A DNA stretch of 64,000 nucleotides from Oligoflexia bacterium (GTDB lineage Bacteria; Bdellovibrionota; Bacteriovoracia; Bacteriovoracales; Bacteriovoracaceae), in the NCBI GenBank assembly GCA_024229115.1, contig JAAEST010000022.1, forward strand, positions 62,001 to 126,000. Reading direction: 5' to 3'. The position numbers were made by a program, and so were the translations under genes. Below are positions 16,746-25,831 of this stretch, piece by piece. The notes under the pieces are model-generated. The model saw nothing but the letters and a program-made list of their open reading frames with translations, made no database searches and was not told the origin of the DNA. The first letter of the stretch is position 1. Every line of letters begins with the position of its first letter.

Positions 16746-17427
16746 TCAAGTTCGAAAGAAATTAAATAAAGACGGAATCTTTCTTCAAAGAAATGTAGAT
16801 TTCACCAAAGAAGAACTTATTAACCTTGGAGAAGCTATCTCTCCAAAGAATAAGTTACTTGAATGGGACTTTGGAAAAGTTATGGAGATGAAACACTCTC
16901 CTAGCAATGAAAACTATCTTTTTTCAGACGAAGGAGTACCACTTCACTGGGATGGTGCCTTTCATGAAGTGCCGGCTTATATCATTTTCTATTGTACAAA
17001 TATTAATTCGGATAAAGGTGGAGAAAGTCTTTTTGTAAACACAACTAAACTTTTTCAATCTCTTAATGCAAAAGAAAAAGAAGAACTAAAAAAGATACGT
17101 TTAGAATTCTCCACAGAGAAACTTGCTCATTACGGTGGAAAGATTGAAGTTCCCTTACTCGCCGATCATAGAAGTAATGGCCAAAAGATATTAAGGATCG
17201 CTTCAGAAGTAAAAACTAAGAAGAATCCAGTTAAAAGAAGAACAATTTCTGGCAGTCATGAGCTTTGTCAGAAACTAGATAAGCTGGCCCATGAGCCAAG
17301 TCATCTCTACGAACATCAATGGCTAAAAGGAGATCTTCTTATTGTCGATAATGATACTTTTCTTCATGGGAGAAATCCTCTTGGAGAAAACACAGCTCGT
17401 AGTTTCTACAGAGTACAAGCTCTTTAA
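16723..17427 (+). CDS. pvcB: Fe(II)/2-oxoglutarate oxygenase, PvcB/IsnB type
   Basis: 234 residues of the TauD/TfdA fold. The iron triad is complete: His75-x-Asp77 in HWDGAFHE and His215 in HGRNP, with Arg226 in ARSFYRVQ to bind 2-oxoglutarate. LEWDFGKVMEM and NYLFSDEGVPLHWDGAF are typical of the PvcB/IsnB branch, which oxidatively decarboxylates the isonitrile acid to a vinyl isonitrile. ATG 16723 lies inside the last 23 bases of the synthase gene, with GGTGG upstream, so the two are translationally coupled. An in-frame TTG at 16696 is less likely. Confidence 0.9.
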   Translation: MFTMKELNQVRKKLNKDGIFLQRNVDFTKEELINLGEAISPKNKLLEWDFGKVMEMKHSPSNENYLFSDEGVPLHWDGAFHEVPAYIIFYCTNINSDKGGESLFVNTTKLFQSLNAKEKEELKKIRLEFSTEKLAHYGGKIEVPLLADHRSNGQKILRIASEVKTKKNPVKRRTISGSHELCQKLDKLAHEPSHLYEHQWLKGDLLIVDNDTFLHGRNPLGENTARSFYRVQAL

Positions 17428-17450
17428 AAAAATAAAGGATGAGGTTAAAT

Positions 17451-18674
17451 ATGAAAAGAGAAAGAACAGGAAATTCATTTCATCAATTTAAAAAAGATGC
17501 AGATGTTCACACATTTCCTAATGATTTTAGTAATTATGTTAATCAAAATAATGAGACTTACTTTTGGGCTCCAGGGAACTTTCATGTTGTGACAGACATG
17601 AATCAAGCGAAAGTTGCCCTTATGGACAAGGCCTTAAGTGCAGATCGTTCAAGCTTTTTCATTTCTCGTATGCCGAATATGGATCTTTCACTTATTGGAG
17701 ATTTCTTCTCTGTAGTGAGTAAGATGATGGTTATGAGTGATGGAGATGATCATTCACGTCGCAGAAAAGCAGCATCATTAGGCTTTGAAGATCATATCCT
17801 TGCTCGTTTTAAATCAAAAGTTGAAAAGAGTGTTGAAGGATTATTAGAGGAAGCATTTAAGAAAGAAAAGGTTGATTTCCTCAATGATATTGCCAGAAGA
17901 TTACCTTGTACTGTTCTTTCAGACTTGTTTTGTATACCTGAAGAAGATCGTGAAGAGTTTTATAACAATTCTATTGCCATGACTGCCTTCTTTGGAGGAG
18001 GTACGGGATATGAGAACGAAGATGGAATGAAAGTTAATAAAGCAACTTGTGCGCTAAAGGATTACTTCAGAAATCTAATTGCTGATAGAAAGCTCTCTCC
18101 CGGAGATGATTATGTTTCATCTCTTATCAAAGTACAGGAACGTTTTAATTTGACTGATGATGAAATTATTTCTCAAGCGATTATGATGCTTGTTGCAGGA
18201 CAAGTTACAACAACAGACCAAATGTGTAACAACTTATTCTTAATGGCCACAAACCCTCAGCATCAAGTGGCAATGAAAGAAAATAATTCGTTAATAAGTA
18301 ATGCTTTAGAAGAATATAAGAGGTTTGATCCAGCAGTGACATTTATTTTTCGAGTGGCCAAAGAGGATACTTTAATTGGTGATCAGGAAGTAAAAGCAGG
18401 AGAGACAGTATTTATTTCAAATCACTGTGTTAATCGTTCAAACCTTAAAGATGGTAATGAACTCAATATTGAAAGAGAACAAATTTCTCATATGGCCTAT
18501 GGCCATGGACCTCACTACTGCATTGGAGCAAAGTTAGGTCGCATGGAAATGAATGTTCTTTTTGAAAAGATGATCAAAGACTTTCCTTATTTTAAACTAG
18601 TCTCGGCGAATAGAGATCATTACTCATTATCATTTTCAGGCTTTGATGAATTGATCATCGAGGTAGCGAAATGA
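17451..18674 (+). CDS. Cytochrome P450
   Basis: 407 residues. I-helix AGQVTTTDQ near 247-255 (oxygen activation), K-helix ExxR in EEYKRFDP near 285, and the haem loop YGHGPHYCIGAKLGRME with the thiolate ligand at Cys357. The usual Phe seven residues before the Cys is Tyr. No membrane anchor, so it is a soluble bacterial class P450 needing separate redox partners; none are adjacent. ATG 17451 is chosen for the GGATGAGG ribosome site; ATG 17439 has its AAAGG too close. It probably tailors the vinyl isonitrile, for example by hydroxylation, epoxidation or coupling. Confidence 0.92.
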   Translation: MKRERTGNSFHQFKKDADVHTFPNDFSNYVNQNNETYFWAPGNFHVVTDMNQAKVALMDKALSADRSSFFISRMPNMDLSLIGDFFSVVSKMMVMSDGDDHSRRRKAASLGFEDHILARFKSKVEKSVEGLLEEAFKKEKVDFLNDIARRLPCTVLSDLFCIPEEDREEFYNNSIAMTAFFGGGTGYENEDGMKVNKATCALKDYFRNLIADRKLSPGDDYVSSLIKVQERFNLTDDEIISQAIMMLVAGQVTTTDQMCNNLFLMATNPQHQVAMKENNSLISNALEEYKRFDPAVTFIFRVAKEDTLIGDQEVKAGETVFISNHCVNRSNLKDGNELNIEREQISHMAYGHGPHYCIGAKLGRMEMNVLFEKMIKDFPYFKLVSANRDHYSLSFSGFDELIIEVAK

Positions 18675-19336
18675 TGAATTCAAGTTCCCACCCTATTGAA
18701 AAGTTTTGGTCACAGGCTTATGCAAGTTATCAAAAAGAGCCAGGAGTATTTGTGGTTGCAGATATGGTTGATCCCATTCTTTCACCTAGATTTGGTAAAA
18801 GAAATGGTCCTCATCTAAATCTCATCCAAAATATCAATCATGATGTAACCACAATTCCTGACTATACATTGAGGAATAACTTCTTTCTTTGCGTACTTAA
18901 AACTAAAGAAGCAAAACTGGCGAGTGAAAAATACTTAGTAAAAGATTTAAAAGACGCTAAAGAAGATGAGGTTTTCTGGGAACTGCTAAAAAACGGTTTC
19001 GCCAAGGACTACCAATTCCTTCATACACTGATGGACTTCCTTCCCAATTTAAAAGCTCAGTTTAAAGTTGGCTATCTTTTAGATGATGAAAATGAAGGCC
19101 TTCCTATAGGTTGCGTTGTCATTGGTCACACTGATCATGAAGCGATTCTTCTCAGTGGAATGATTAAAGATACTCATAGAGACCAAAAGCGATCTCGAGA
19201 TCTTACAAGTCTCGTTAACATAATCGCTCAAAAAGAGAATATTGAAGAATATTTCTATTGGACCATGTCCGAAAGACTTACACGATATGCTGATCAAATC
19301 GATCGCTACTTAATTTATACAAAGAATAAACAATAA
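18671..19336 (+). CDS. GNAT-like protein of the isocyanide operon
   Basis: 221 residues, start overlapping the P450 stop by 4 bases (ATGA), so it belongs to the operon. The C-terminal half has a GNAT-like progression: a strand (KVGYLLDDE), GLPIGCVVIGHTD, LLSGMIKDTHRDQKRSRDL (a possible acyl-CoA-binding loop and helix) and a last strand region. The N-terminal half is unfamiliar. If it is an acyltransferase, it would acylate the isonitrile product. The fold call is tentative; another thioester-like enzyme or a small tailoring protein is possible. Confidence 0.45.
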   Translation: MMNSSSHPIEKFWSQAYASYQKEPGVFVVADMVDPILSPRFGKRNGPHLNLIQNINHDVTTIPDYTLRNNFFLCVLKTKEAKLASEKYLVKDLKDAKEDEVFWELLKNGFAKDYQFLHTLMDFLPNLKAQFKVGYLLDDENEGLPIGCVVIGHTDHEAILLSGMIKDTHRDQKRSRDLTSLVNIIAQKENIEEYFYWTMSERLTRYADQIDRYLIYTKNKQ

Positions 19337-19346
19337 AGGAGAAATT

Positions 19347-19790
19347 ATGAAAAAACTATTCTTAATCACAACACTACTTTTAACAAATTTTACTTTTGCT
19401 CAAGGTCTGCCAAACTTACCATTCCCACTTCCAAATGATACAGATACTGAAGCAAAGGTTTCTATTTCTTGTACTTCTAGAGGTTCTGGGTCTATTCCCT
19501 TGAATATTACATTTCGCTCTATAGAAGAGTTAGAAAACTTATCAACAGGTACTATTTCAGCAAGCGGATTCAATCAATATAGATTTGATGTAACAGTTTC
19601 AGATCTTGAAATTCTAGAGGGGCAAATTCGTTTTAACTTTAAGGGGACGAATATCGAAGGTTCATACGAAGTAAATTTAAAGGATGGAAAACCTCATGGG
19701 GTTGGAAATATCGACTTAACTCAAAAGCCTGTAGTTGGTGCGACTGTATTTAACAAATACCCACTTCATAGCTGCTCAGGAAAACTTTAA
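19347..19790 (+). CDS. Small exported protein at the end of the isocyanide operon
   Basis: 147 residues with a clear signal peptide (cleavage after FTFAQ, about residue 19). The mature part has no family motif that I recognise; it is rich in beta-prone residues with two Cys, in ISCTSRGSG and HSCSGKL, that could form a disulfide. It starts 10 bases after the previous gene with an AAGGAGAA ribosome site, so it is probably co-transcribed. A hairpin follows its stop. Function unknown. Confidence 0.65.
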   Translation: MKKLFLITTLLLTNFTFAQGLPNLPFPLPNDTDTEAKVSISCTSRGSGSIPLNITFRSIEELENLSTGTISASGFNQYRFDVTVSDLEILEGQIRFNFKGTNIEGSYEVNLKDGKPHGVGNIDLTQKPVVGATVFNKYPLHSCSGKL

Positions 19791-19798
19791 TCAAATTT

Positions 19799-19823
19799 AG
19801 TGGGTGATACTCAATCGCCCACT
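19799..19823 (+). terminator. Hairpin after the isocyanide operon
   Basis: AGTGGGTGAT and ATCGCCCACT pair over 10 bases with a 5-base loop, 8 bases after the stop of the small exported protein. The run of T that follows is poor (TTCTCTCC), so termination would be imperfect. Confidence 0.4.
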
Positions 19824-19988
19824 TCTCTCCGGCCCGTTTACCTCAATCCATTGTTCTGAGTTTCCGTTCGAATTATTTTTGCAATCGCTTGCATTCGACT
19901 TGAGTGAAGGCAAAGGAGCTTACAATTAAGTAAGTGACTGTAGCCTGAATCGAAATAAGAATGTAATGGATTGTAAAAAGAAAAAGAA

Positions 19989-20064
19989 TGGTGGGCGATG
20001 ACGGGATCGAACCGCCGACATCTACCTTGTAAGGGTAGCGCTCTCCCAGCTGAGCTAATCGCCC
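19989..20064 (-). tRNA. tRNA-Val (anticodon TAC)
   Basis: A complete cloverleaf on the minus strand: acceptor GGGCGAT with ATCGCCC, D arm AGCTCAGCTGGGAGAGC, anticodon arm CTACC-CTTACAA-GGTAG giving anticodon TAC (Val, reads GTA and related codons), T arm with GGTTCGATCCC, discriminator A and encoded CCA at 19989-19991. Confidence 0.95.
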
Positions 20065-20120
20065 ATTAATTTTCAGTTCTCGTAATTTAATGATTTGGGA
20101 ATAATCTGTCAACAGTCTTT

Positions 20121-20155
20121 AAAAAAAAAGAGGAGATTAAATCTCCTCTTTTTTT
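20121..20155 (-). terminator. Bidirectional terminator after lon
   Basis: AAGAGGAGAT and ATCTCCTCTT form a hairpin with a TAA loop, flanked on both sides by A/T runs of nine or so. In the minus direction the T run follows the lon gene, so it is the lon terminator and would also insulate the tRNA. Confidence 0.75.
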
Positions 20156-20216
20156 AGGTAGTTAGATACTAATTTATGGCTTGAGGGCCTCACTTCCCTT
20201 CCACCAATTTGGACGA

Positions 20217-22631
20217 TTAGTTTGCTACTTCCATTCCTCCGGTATTGTCACCTTCAAGAACAGTTAAGCCAACAACTTGCATGAATTTCTCTGGTTGATT
20301 TAGGTCTAAAGCAACTTTAAGAACTTCTTCAACGTGACCACAAGGGCGTACGTCTAATCCAGCTTTGATTTCGTCAGGAACTTCGTTGAGATCTTTAACG
20401 TTCTTCTCTGGGATTAAGACTGTTTTTACACCGGCTTGTTTGGCCGCAAGTAGTTTTTCTTTAAGCCCACCAATTGGAAGTACGCGACCTCTGATCGTTA
20501 CTTCACCTGTCATGGCGACGTCTTGGCAAACTTTGATTCCAGTAATGGCACTTGTTAGTGCAGTTACCATTGTAATACCTGCTGATGGCCCGTCTTTTGG
20601 AGTCGCACCTTCTGGAGCATGGATATGGATGTCATTCTTCTCATACCACTCCGGGCTAATTCCAAGACGATCAGAGATACTTCTTACGTAACTTAGAGCA
20701 GCTCTTGCTGATTCAGTCATTACTTCACCGAGCTTACCAGTGATTTGTAATTGACCTTTACCAGGAACTGTTACAACTTCAATATGAAGTAATTCACCAC
20801 CAACGCTTGTCCAAGCCAGACCGTTAACTAAACCAACTTGTGATTCGCTTTCGATGTCTGTTCCAGTAAATTTCTTAGGTCCTAAGAATTTTGGAAGTTG
20901 TTTTGATGTTACGTTGAAAACTTTCCCTTCTGGGTGTTCTTTCTTAACAACATCAGTGGCAATTTTTCTTGCGATTGTACTCATCACTCTTTCACAACCA
21001 CGAACACCAGCTTCTTTTGTCCAACCTCTGATTACTTCAAGAGCAACCTTATCAGACATCTTCACTGTGTAATCCTCAAGCCCATTATTCTTTACAGCTT
21101 TTGGAAGTAAGTAGTTCTTACTGATTTGAAGTTTTTCTTCAGGTGTATAACCAGAAAGTGTAATGATTTCCATTCTGTCTCTTAGAGGACCTGGGATTCT
21201 CGAAAGATCGTTGGCCGTCATAACAAACATTACTTTTGAAAGATCATATTCAACTTCAATATAGTGATCAGTAAAGTTCTTATTTTGTTCTGGATCTAGA
21301 ACTTCTAGCATAGCTGCTGCAGGATCACCCCTCATATCAGAAGTCATCTTATCGATTTCATCTAATAGGATAAGTGGGTTTGATGTTTTTGCTTTCTTAA
21401 GAGCATTAACAATCTTACCTGGCATCGCTCCAACATAAGTTCTTCTGTGTCCTCTAATTTCAGACTCATCTCTAACCCCACCAAGTGAGATTCTTTGAAA
21501 TGATCTTCCTAGAGATTCAGCAAGTGACTTCGCGATAGATGTTTTACCAACACCTGGAGGACCTGCAAGACATAGAATTGTTCCCTTCCCTTCTTCTTTT
21601 AATAAAGAACGAACAGCAAGATACTCTACAATTCTATCTTTCACATCTTTCATACCATAGTGATGATTATCAAGAACTTCTTGAGCGTGCTCAACACTAT
21701 TGTTGTCAGTTGTGTATTCAAACCATGGAAGGTTTGTCATCCAGTCAATGTAGTTTCTCACAACTGCTGCTTCCGCTGACATTGGAGACATTGACTTAAG
21801 TTTCTTAATTTCTTTAGCTACCTTAGCTCTTGCCTCTTCAGGCATATTCTTAGCAGCAAGCTTTTCTTCCATTTCTTGGATTTCAGACTTCTCATCTTTT
21901 TGACCAAGCTCTTTCTGAATCGCATTCATCTGCTCATTAAGGTAGTATTCTTTCTGAGACTTTTCCATTTGATTCTTAACTCTTGAACGAATTCTTCTTT
22001 CAACGTTAATGATCTCAATTTCTCCCTGCATTTTCTCAAGAAGAAGACGAAGTCTCTTTTCTACATCAACCGCTTCTAAGATTTCTTGCTTCTCAGGAAT
22101 CTTCATTGTTAAGTGAGCAACAATGATATCCGCGAGGCGAGATGGATCAGTGATTGATGAAATTGACATTAATAGTTCTGGTGGAATTCTTTTGTTCAGT
22201 TTTACATACTGTTCAAAAATTCCTTTGATTCCTCTCATCGTCGCTTCAAGATTTACTGCATCGGCAATCTCGTTATTACACTTAGTAACGTTTGCCCAGT
22301 AACCTTCTGGCGATGACTCAAGTTCATCGATTCTTGCACGATACTTTCCTTCGATCAAAACTTTCACAGTGTTGTCTGGAAGTCTTAACATCTGAATGAT
22401 GTTAACAACTGTACCGTACTCATAGATGTCTTCTCTATCTGGATTTAAAACGCTCGCATCTTTTTGAGTAACTAAGAAAAGTTCATTGTTGTTTTTAGCG
22501 GCTTCTTCAAGCGCTGCGATTGACTTTTCACGTCCTACAAAAAGGGGAACAACCATGTGAGGGAAGATAATGACATCTCTTAATGGTAAGAGTGGAAATC
22601 TCTTTGAGTTCTCTGTCTTAGCATTCGACAT
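20217..22631 (-). CDS. lon: ATP-dependent Lon protease
   Basis: 804 residues. Lon N-terminal domain (about 8-210), coiled region, AAA+ domain with GPPGVGKTS near 358 and Walker B ILLDEIDKM, and the C-terminal Ser-Lys protease domain with DGPSAG (catalytic Ser about 683) and GLKEKLLAAKQAG (catalytic Lys about 726). The start at 22631 follows AGGAGG by 4 bases; an upstream in-frame ATG at 22733 adds an unrelated 34 residues and is rejected. It degrades misfolded and regulatory proteins in the cytosol. It is in its own unit, apart from clpXP. Confidence 0.97.
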   Translation of the reverse strand: MSNAKTENSKRFPLLPLRDVIIFPHMVVPLFVGREKSIAALEEAAKNNNELFLVTQKDASVLNPDREDIYEYGTVVNIIQMLRLPDNTVKVLIEGKYRARIDELESSPEGYWANVTKCNNEIADAVNLEATMRGIKGIFEQYVKLNKRIPPELLMSISSITDPSRLADIIVAHLTMKIPEKQEILEAVDVEKRLRLLLEKMQGEIEIINVERRIRSRVKNQMEKSQKEYYLNEQMNAIQKELGQKDEKSEIQEMEEKLAAKNMPEEARAKVAKEIKKLKSMSPMSAEAAVVRNYIDWMTNLPWFEYTTDNNSVEHAQEVLDNHHYGMKDVKDRIVEYLAVRSLLKEEGKGTILCLAGPPGVGKTSIAKSLAESLGRSFQRISLGGVRDESEIRGHRRTYVGAMPGKIVNALKKAKTSNPLILLDEIDKMTSDMRGDPAAAMLEVLDPEQNKNFTDHYIEVEYDLSKVMFVMTANDLSRIPGPLRDRMEIITLSGYTPEEKLQISKNYLLPKAVKNNGLEDYTVKMSDKVALEVIRGWTKEAGVRGCERVMSTIARKIATDVVKKEHPEGKVFNVTSKQLPKFLGPKKFTGTDIESESQVGLVNGLAWTSVGGELLHIEVVTVPGKGQLQITGKLGEVMTESARAALSYVRSISDRLGISPEWYEKNDIHIHAPEGATPKDGPSAGITMVTALTSAITGIKVCQDVAMTGEVTIRGRVLPIGGLKEKLLAAKQAGVKTVLIPEKNVKDLNEVPDEIKAGLDVRPCGHVEEVLKVALDLNQPEKFMQVVGLTVLEGDNTGGMEVAN

Positions 22632-22842
22632 AGCACCTCCTGTACTACCTAATTCTCTTTGGCCACAGTTACGTCCTGAAACTGCCTTTACCAAAGTACT
22701 TACTAATAATTTTACCATCGAATCCAAACTCAAATCAAAAGAAATTTCGGGGCCAATATTTCCCTAAATATCAGTTACTTAGTTGTTGAATATTTTTCAT
22801 AAAGGCCTGAAAGTGCCTATTCATGGGGGTTTGGGGCAAAAA

Positions 22843-22871
22843 AAAAGCTGTCATTTCAAATGACAGCTTTT
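22843..22871 (-). terminator. Terminator after clpX
   Basis: AAAGCTGTCATTT pairs with AAATGACAGCTTT over 13 bases, followed in the minus direction by a run of T. It terminates the clpPX unit. Confidence 0.8.
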
Positions 22872-22918
22872 GTAAGTTGAAAAAAATTTCAAACATTATC
22901 TAACGCTTTTATCTCCAA

Positions 22919-24232
22919 CTAGGCCGACTCAATCGACTTCTTAGACTTGAAAGTAGAGCTTTCTTCGTCAGCTGGAGGTTGTTTTCGCTCGCCTTCAATA
23001 ACAGTAGGTGAGCATTTTCCTTGGATACTATCTTTAGTTACGACAACCTTACAGATCTTATCGTTTGAAGGAACTTCATACATAACATCTAACATTGTTT
23101 GCTCTAAAATAGCTCTCAATCCCCTTGCTCCTGTCTTCTTACGAAGGGCCGTTTGAGCAACTTCTTTAAGGGCATCTTCTTCAAACTCAACTTCAATTCC
23201 ATCAAGTTCAAAAAGTCTTTGATATTGTTTTGTAATTGCATTTCTTGGTTGAGTAAGAATCGCCACTAAGGCTTCTTCATCAAGCTCCTGTAACATAGCA
23301 TTTACTGGAAGACGTCCAATAAACTCTGGAATCAGACCAAATTTAGTTAAGTCTTCAACCTCAATACCACCAAGCTTTTCTACTGCAGATTGCTCAACAG
23401 TTTCAGTGTTGGCTCCACCGAATCCCATTGGTCTTTTTGTCATTCTTTTTTCGATAACTTTATCAAGTCCAACAAAGGCACCAGCAACGATGAAAAGAAT
23501 ATTCTTAGTATTTACCTGAATGAATTCTTGCTGAGGGTGTTTTCTTCCACCTTTAGGAGGAACAGAAGCAACAGTCCCTTCAATTAACTTTAGAAGTGCT
23601 TGCTGAACACCTTCACCAGAAACGTCTCTCGTAATTGATGGGTTCTCACTCTTACGAGCAATCTTATCAATCTCATCAATATAAACGATTCCTCTTTCAG
23701 CTCTCTCTACATCGTAATCACAACTTTGTAGTAAACCTAAAATAATATTCTCAACGTCCTCACCTACATAACCAGCTTCAGTTAATGAAGTAGCATCAGC
23801 AATGGCGAATGGTACGTTTAGATATTTCGCTAATGATTGGGCGATAAGTGTTTTCCCCGAACCAGTTGGACCAGCCAGAAGAATATTTGATTTTGATAAT
23901 TCAACATCATCACCTTTTCTCGCGTTCGCTCCATAAGAAACTCTCTTATAGTGATTGTGAACGGCAACAGAAATAATCTTCTTCGCTCTATCTTGTCCGA
24001 TAACATAGTTATCAAGATGTTCTTTAATCTCTTGAGGCTTTGGAACATTATCAAGTGAAGCTTTATTCGTCGTTTTCAGACTATCTTCAAAAATAATGTC
24101 GTTACATAGTTCGATACATTCATCACAAATGTAAACACCAGGGCCAGCGATTAACTTCTTCACTTCCTTTTGTGATTTCCCACAAAAATTACAGTGTAAA
24201 GTTGAGTTGTAGCTTCCTTTTTCTTTACCCAT
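22919..24232 (-). CDS. clpX: ATP-dependent Clp protease ATP-binding subunit ClpX
   Basis: 437 residues. An N-terminal zinc-binding domain with Cys14-x2-Cys17 and Cys36-x2-Cys39 (CNFC...CDEC), AAA+ Walker A GPTGSGKT near 116, pore loop [22 protein letters not shown], sensor-2 ARGLRA near 390. It unfolds tagged proteins for ClpP. It is 46 bases after clpP on the same strand. The C-terminal tail is longer and charged compared with the family minimum. Confidence 0.97.
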   Translation of the reverse strand: MGKEKGSYNSTLHCNFCGKSQKEVKKLIAGPGVYICDECIELCNDIIFEDSLKTTNKASLDNVPKPQEIKEHLDNYVIGQDRAKKIISVAVHNHYKRVSYGANARKGDDVELSKSNILLAGPTGSGKTLIAQSLAKYLNVPFAIADATSLTEAGYVGEDVENIILGLLQSCDYDVERAERGIVYIDEIDKIARKSENPSITRDVSGEGVQQALLKLIEGTVASVPPKGGRKHPQQEFIQVNTKNILFIVAGAFVGLDKVIEKRMTKRPMGFGGANTETVEQSAVEKLGGIEVEDLTKFGLIPEFIGRLPVNAMLQELDEEALVAILTQPRNAITKQYQRLFELDGIEVEFEEDALKEVAQTALRKKTGARGLRAILEQTMLDVMYEVPSNDKICKVVVTKDSIQGKCSPTVIEGERKQPPADEESSTFKSKKSIESA

Positions 24233-24278
24233 GTTTTGTCTTTCCTTTATTTTTTATTACTCTAACTTTTTATATAAA

Positions 24279-24899
24279 TTATTTCTTCGGCTTGATTACA
24301 TTATCAATCAGACCCATATCAATCGCTTCATCAGGAGATAAGTAATTATCTCTGTCTGTCGCTTCAACGATCGAATCCATCGTCATGTCCTTCGCACAGT
24401 GCTTAATATAAATCCCATTAAGCTGATCTTTCAATGTTTGAATTTCATTCGCTTGAATTTGAATATCAGAACACTGACCACGCGCTCCACCTAGTGGTTG
24501 GTGAATCATGATTCTACTATGAGGAAGAGAATAGCGATGCCCTTTCTCACCAGCTGTTAAAAGAAGTGACCCCATTGATGCGGCCATCCCCACACAGTAT
24601 GTATAAACTGGGCATGAGATATATTGCATAATATCGTAGATCCCAAGACCGGCGTAAACGCTTCCACCTGGACTATTAATATAGAAGTGGATTGGATCTT
24701 CAGGATTACTCTGCTCTAAGAAAAGCATTTGTGCGACTAAAAGGTTAGCCACTGTATCGTTTACTTGTGTTCCTAAAAATACAATTCTATCTAATAAGAG
24801 ACGAGAATAAATATCATACTGACGCTCCCCTCTAGCCGTTTGCTCAATAACAATCGGGTTAGGAATGTGCATTTTAGGATCAAAGTTCGAATTACTCAT
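24279..24899 (-). CDS. clpP: ATP-dependent Clp protease proteolytic subunit
   Basis: 206 residues with the complete serine protease triad: Ser108 in GMAASMGS, His133 in MIHQP and Asp in [11 protein letters not shown] near 182. It forms the tetradecameric chamber of ClpXP. It lies directly before clpX, the usual order. The tig gene that often precedes it is not present; the upstream neighbour is a divergent peroxiredoxin gene. Confidence 0.97.
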   Translation of the reverse strand: MSNSNFDPKMHIPNPIVIEQTARGERQYDIYSRLLLDRIVFLGTQVNDTVANLLVAQMLFLEQSNPEDPIHFYINSPGGSVYAGLGIYDIMQYISCPVYTYCVGMAASMGSLLLTAGEKGHRYSLPHSRIMIHQPLGGARGQCSDIQIQANEIQTLKDQLNGIYIKHCAKDMTMDSIVEATDRDNYLSPDEAIDMGLIDNVIKPKK

Positions 24900-25168
24900 G
24901 TAAGGTTCTCCAATAGTGTTGCCTCAAATTAAGAGGTCAATTTATATCTAAATTCATTAAACTTCTGATTTCATTAGTACTTTTCGGGCCAATTGCCCCA
25001 ATTCTTTAGGGAAAAGAATAAACTTTCCCCAAGCGTCAGTTCAAGGGGTAATATTGCCTATTTCAGCTCGACAGAGCTCCCTGCGTCTTGAAAAAAGCTC
25101 CACATGGCCCTACATTTCTATGGTTACAAAATACGTCAAAAACTGACTGTTTTTATAAGGAGACTCAA

Positions 25169-25771
25169 ATGACAACTGAAACTGTTTACCCAACGACACT
25201 TGTTGGAAAGAAAGCCCCAGAATTTAAAGGTAATGCTGTAGTAAATGGAGATATCAAAGAAATCTCTCTTTCTGACTACAAAGGAAAGTGGAAAGTTCTT
25301 TTCTTCTATCCACTAGACTTCACTTTCGTATGTCCAACTGAGATCGTATCTTTCTCAGACAAGATCCAACTTTTCAAAGATCTTGGAGCAGAAGTTATCG
25401 GTTGTTCTGTTGATTCAGAATTCTCTCACCTTGCTTGGACTCAACAGCCAAGAAACAAAGGTGGACTTGGTGAGATCGCTTACCCACTTCTTGCTGACAT
25501 TACTAAGAATATCGCTAGAAGCTACGGTGCTCTTATGGACGATGCTGTTGCTTTCCGTGCAACTTACATCATCGATGACCAAGATATCGTACAACACGCT
25601 TCAATCAACAACCTAAGCGTTGGTAGAAACGTTGATGAGCTTGCTCGTCTTGTAGAAGGTTACCAGTACACAGCTAAGCACGGAGAAGTTTGTCCTGCAG
25701 GTTGGAACAAAGGTGCTGATACAATGAAGCCAGATCCAAAAGGATCTCAAGAATACTTCAACAAGCTATAA
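25169..25771 (+). CDS. 2-Cys peroxiredoxin
   Basis: 200 residues. The peroxidatic Cys55 lies in FTFVCPTE, and the resolving Cys near 174 in HGEVCPAGW, so it is a typical 2-Cys Prx1/AhpC-type enzyme that reduces H2O2 and organic peroxides. ATG 25169 follows AAGGAGAC; an upstream in-frame ATG at 25088 gives an unrelated N-terminal extension and is rejected. The 269-base spacer to clpP must hold both promoters; I see no clear box pair to name. Confidence 0.93.
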   Translation: MTTETVYPTTLVGKKAPEFKGNAVVNGDIKEISLSDYKGKWKVLFFYPLDFTFVCPTEIVSFSDKIQLFKDLGAEVIGCSVDSEFSHLAWTQQPRNKGGLGEIAYPLLADITKNIARSYGALMDDAVAFRATYIIDDQDIVQHASINNLSVGRNVDELARLVEGYQYTAKHGEVCPAGWNKGADTMKPDPKGSQEYFNKL

Positions 25772-25787
25772 TCAGCTTTGTTAATAG

Positions 25788-25818
25788 GCCGTCCTTTTTT
25801 AAGGGCGGCTTTTTTTTT
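25788..25818 (+). terminator. Terminator after the peroxiredoxin gene
   Basis: GCCGTCCTT and AAGGGCGGC pair over 9 bases (one G-U) with a TTTT loop and a run of nine T. It ends 13 bases before the next gene start. Confidence 0.85.
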
Positions 25819-25831
25819 GCCCGGAATTCTC

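Noticed and set aside
19799-19823. Hairpin resembling the acceptor stem of the nearby tRNA-Val, as a possible attachment-site remnant
   Set aside because: Only a few bases are shared and the hairpin follows a stop codon, so a terminator is the simpler reading; no integrase is nearby.
19844-19973. CAATCCATT and AATGGATTG, a 9-base inverted repeat enclosing 112 bases before the tRNA
   Set aside because: No ORF, no target duplication and no second copy seen; could be chance in AT-rich DNA.
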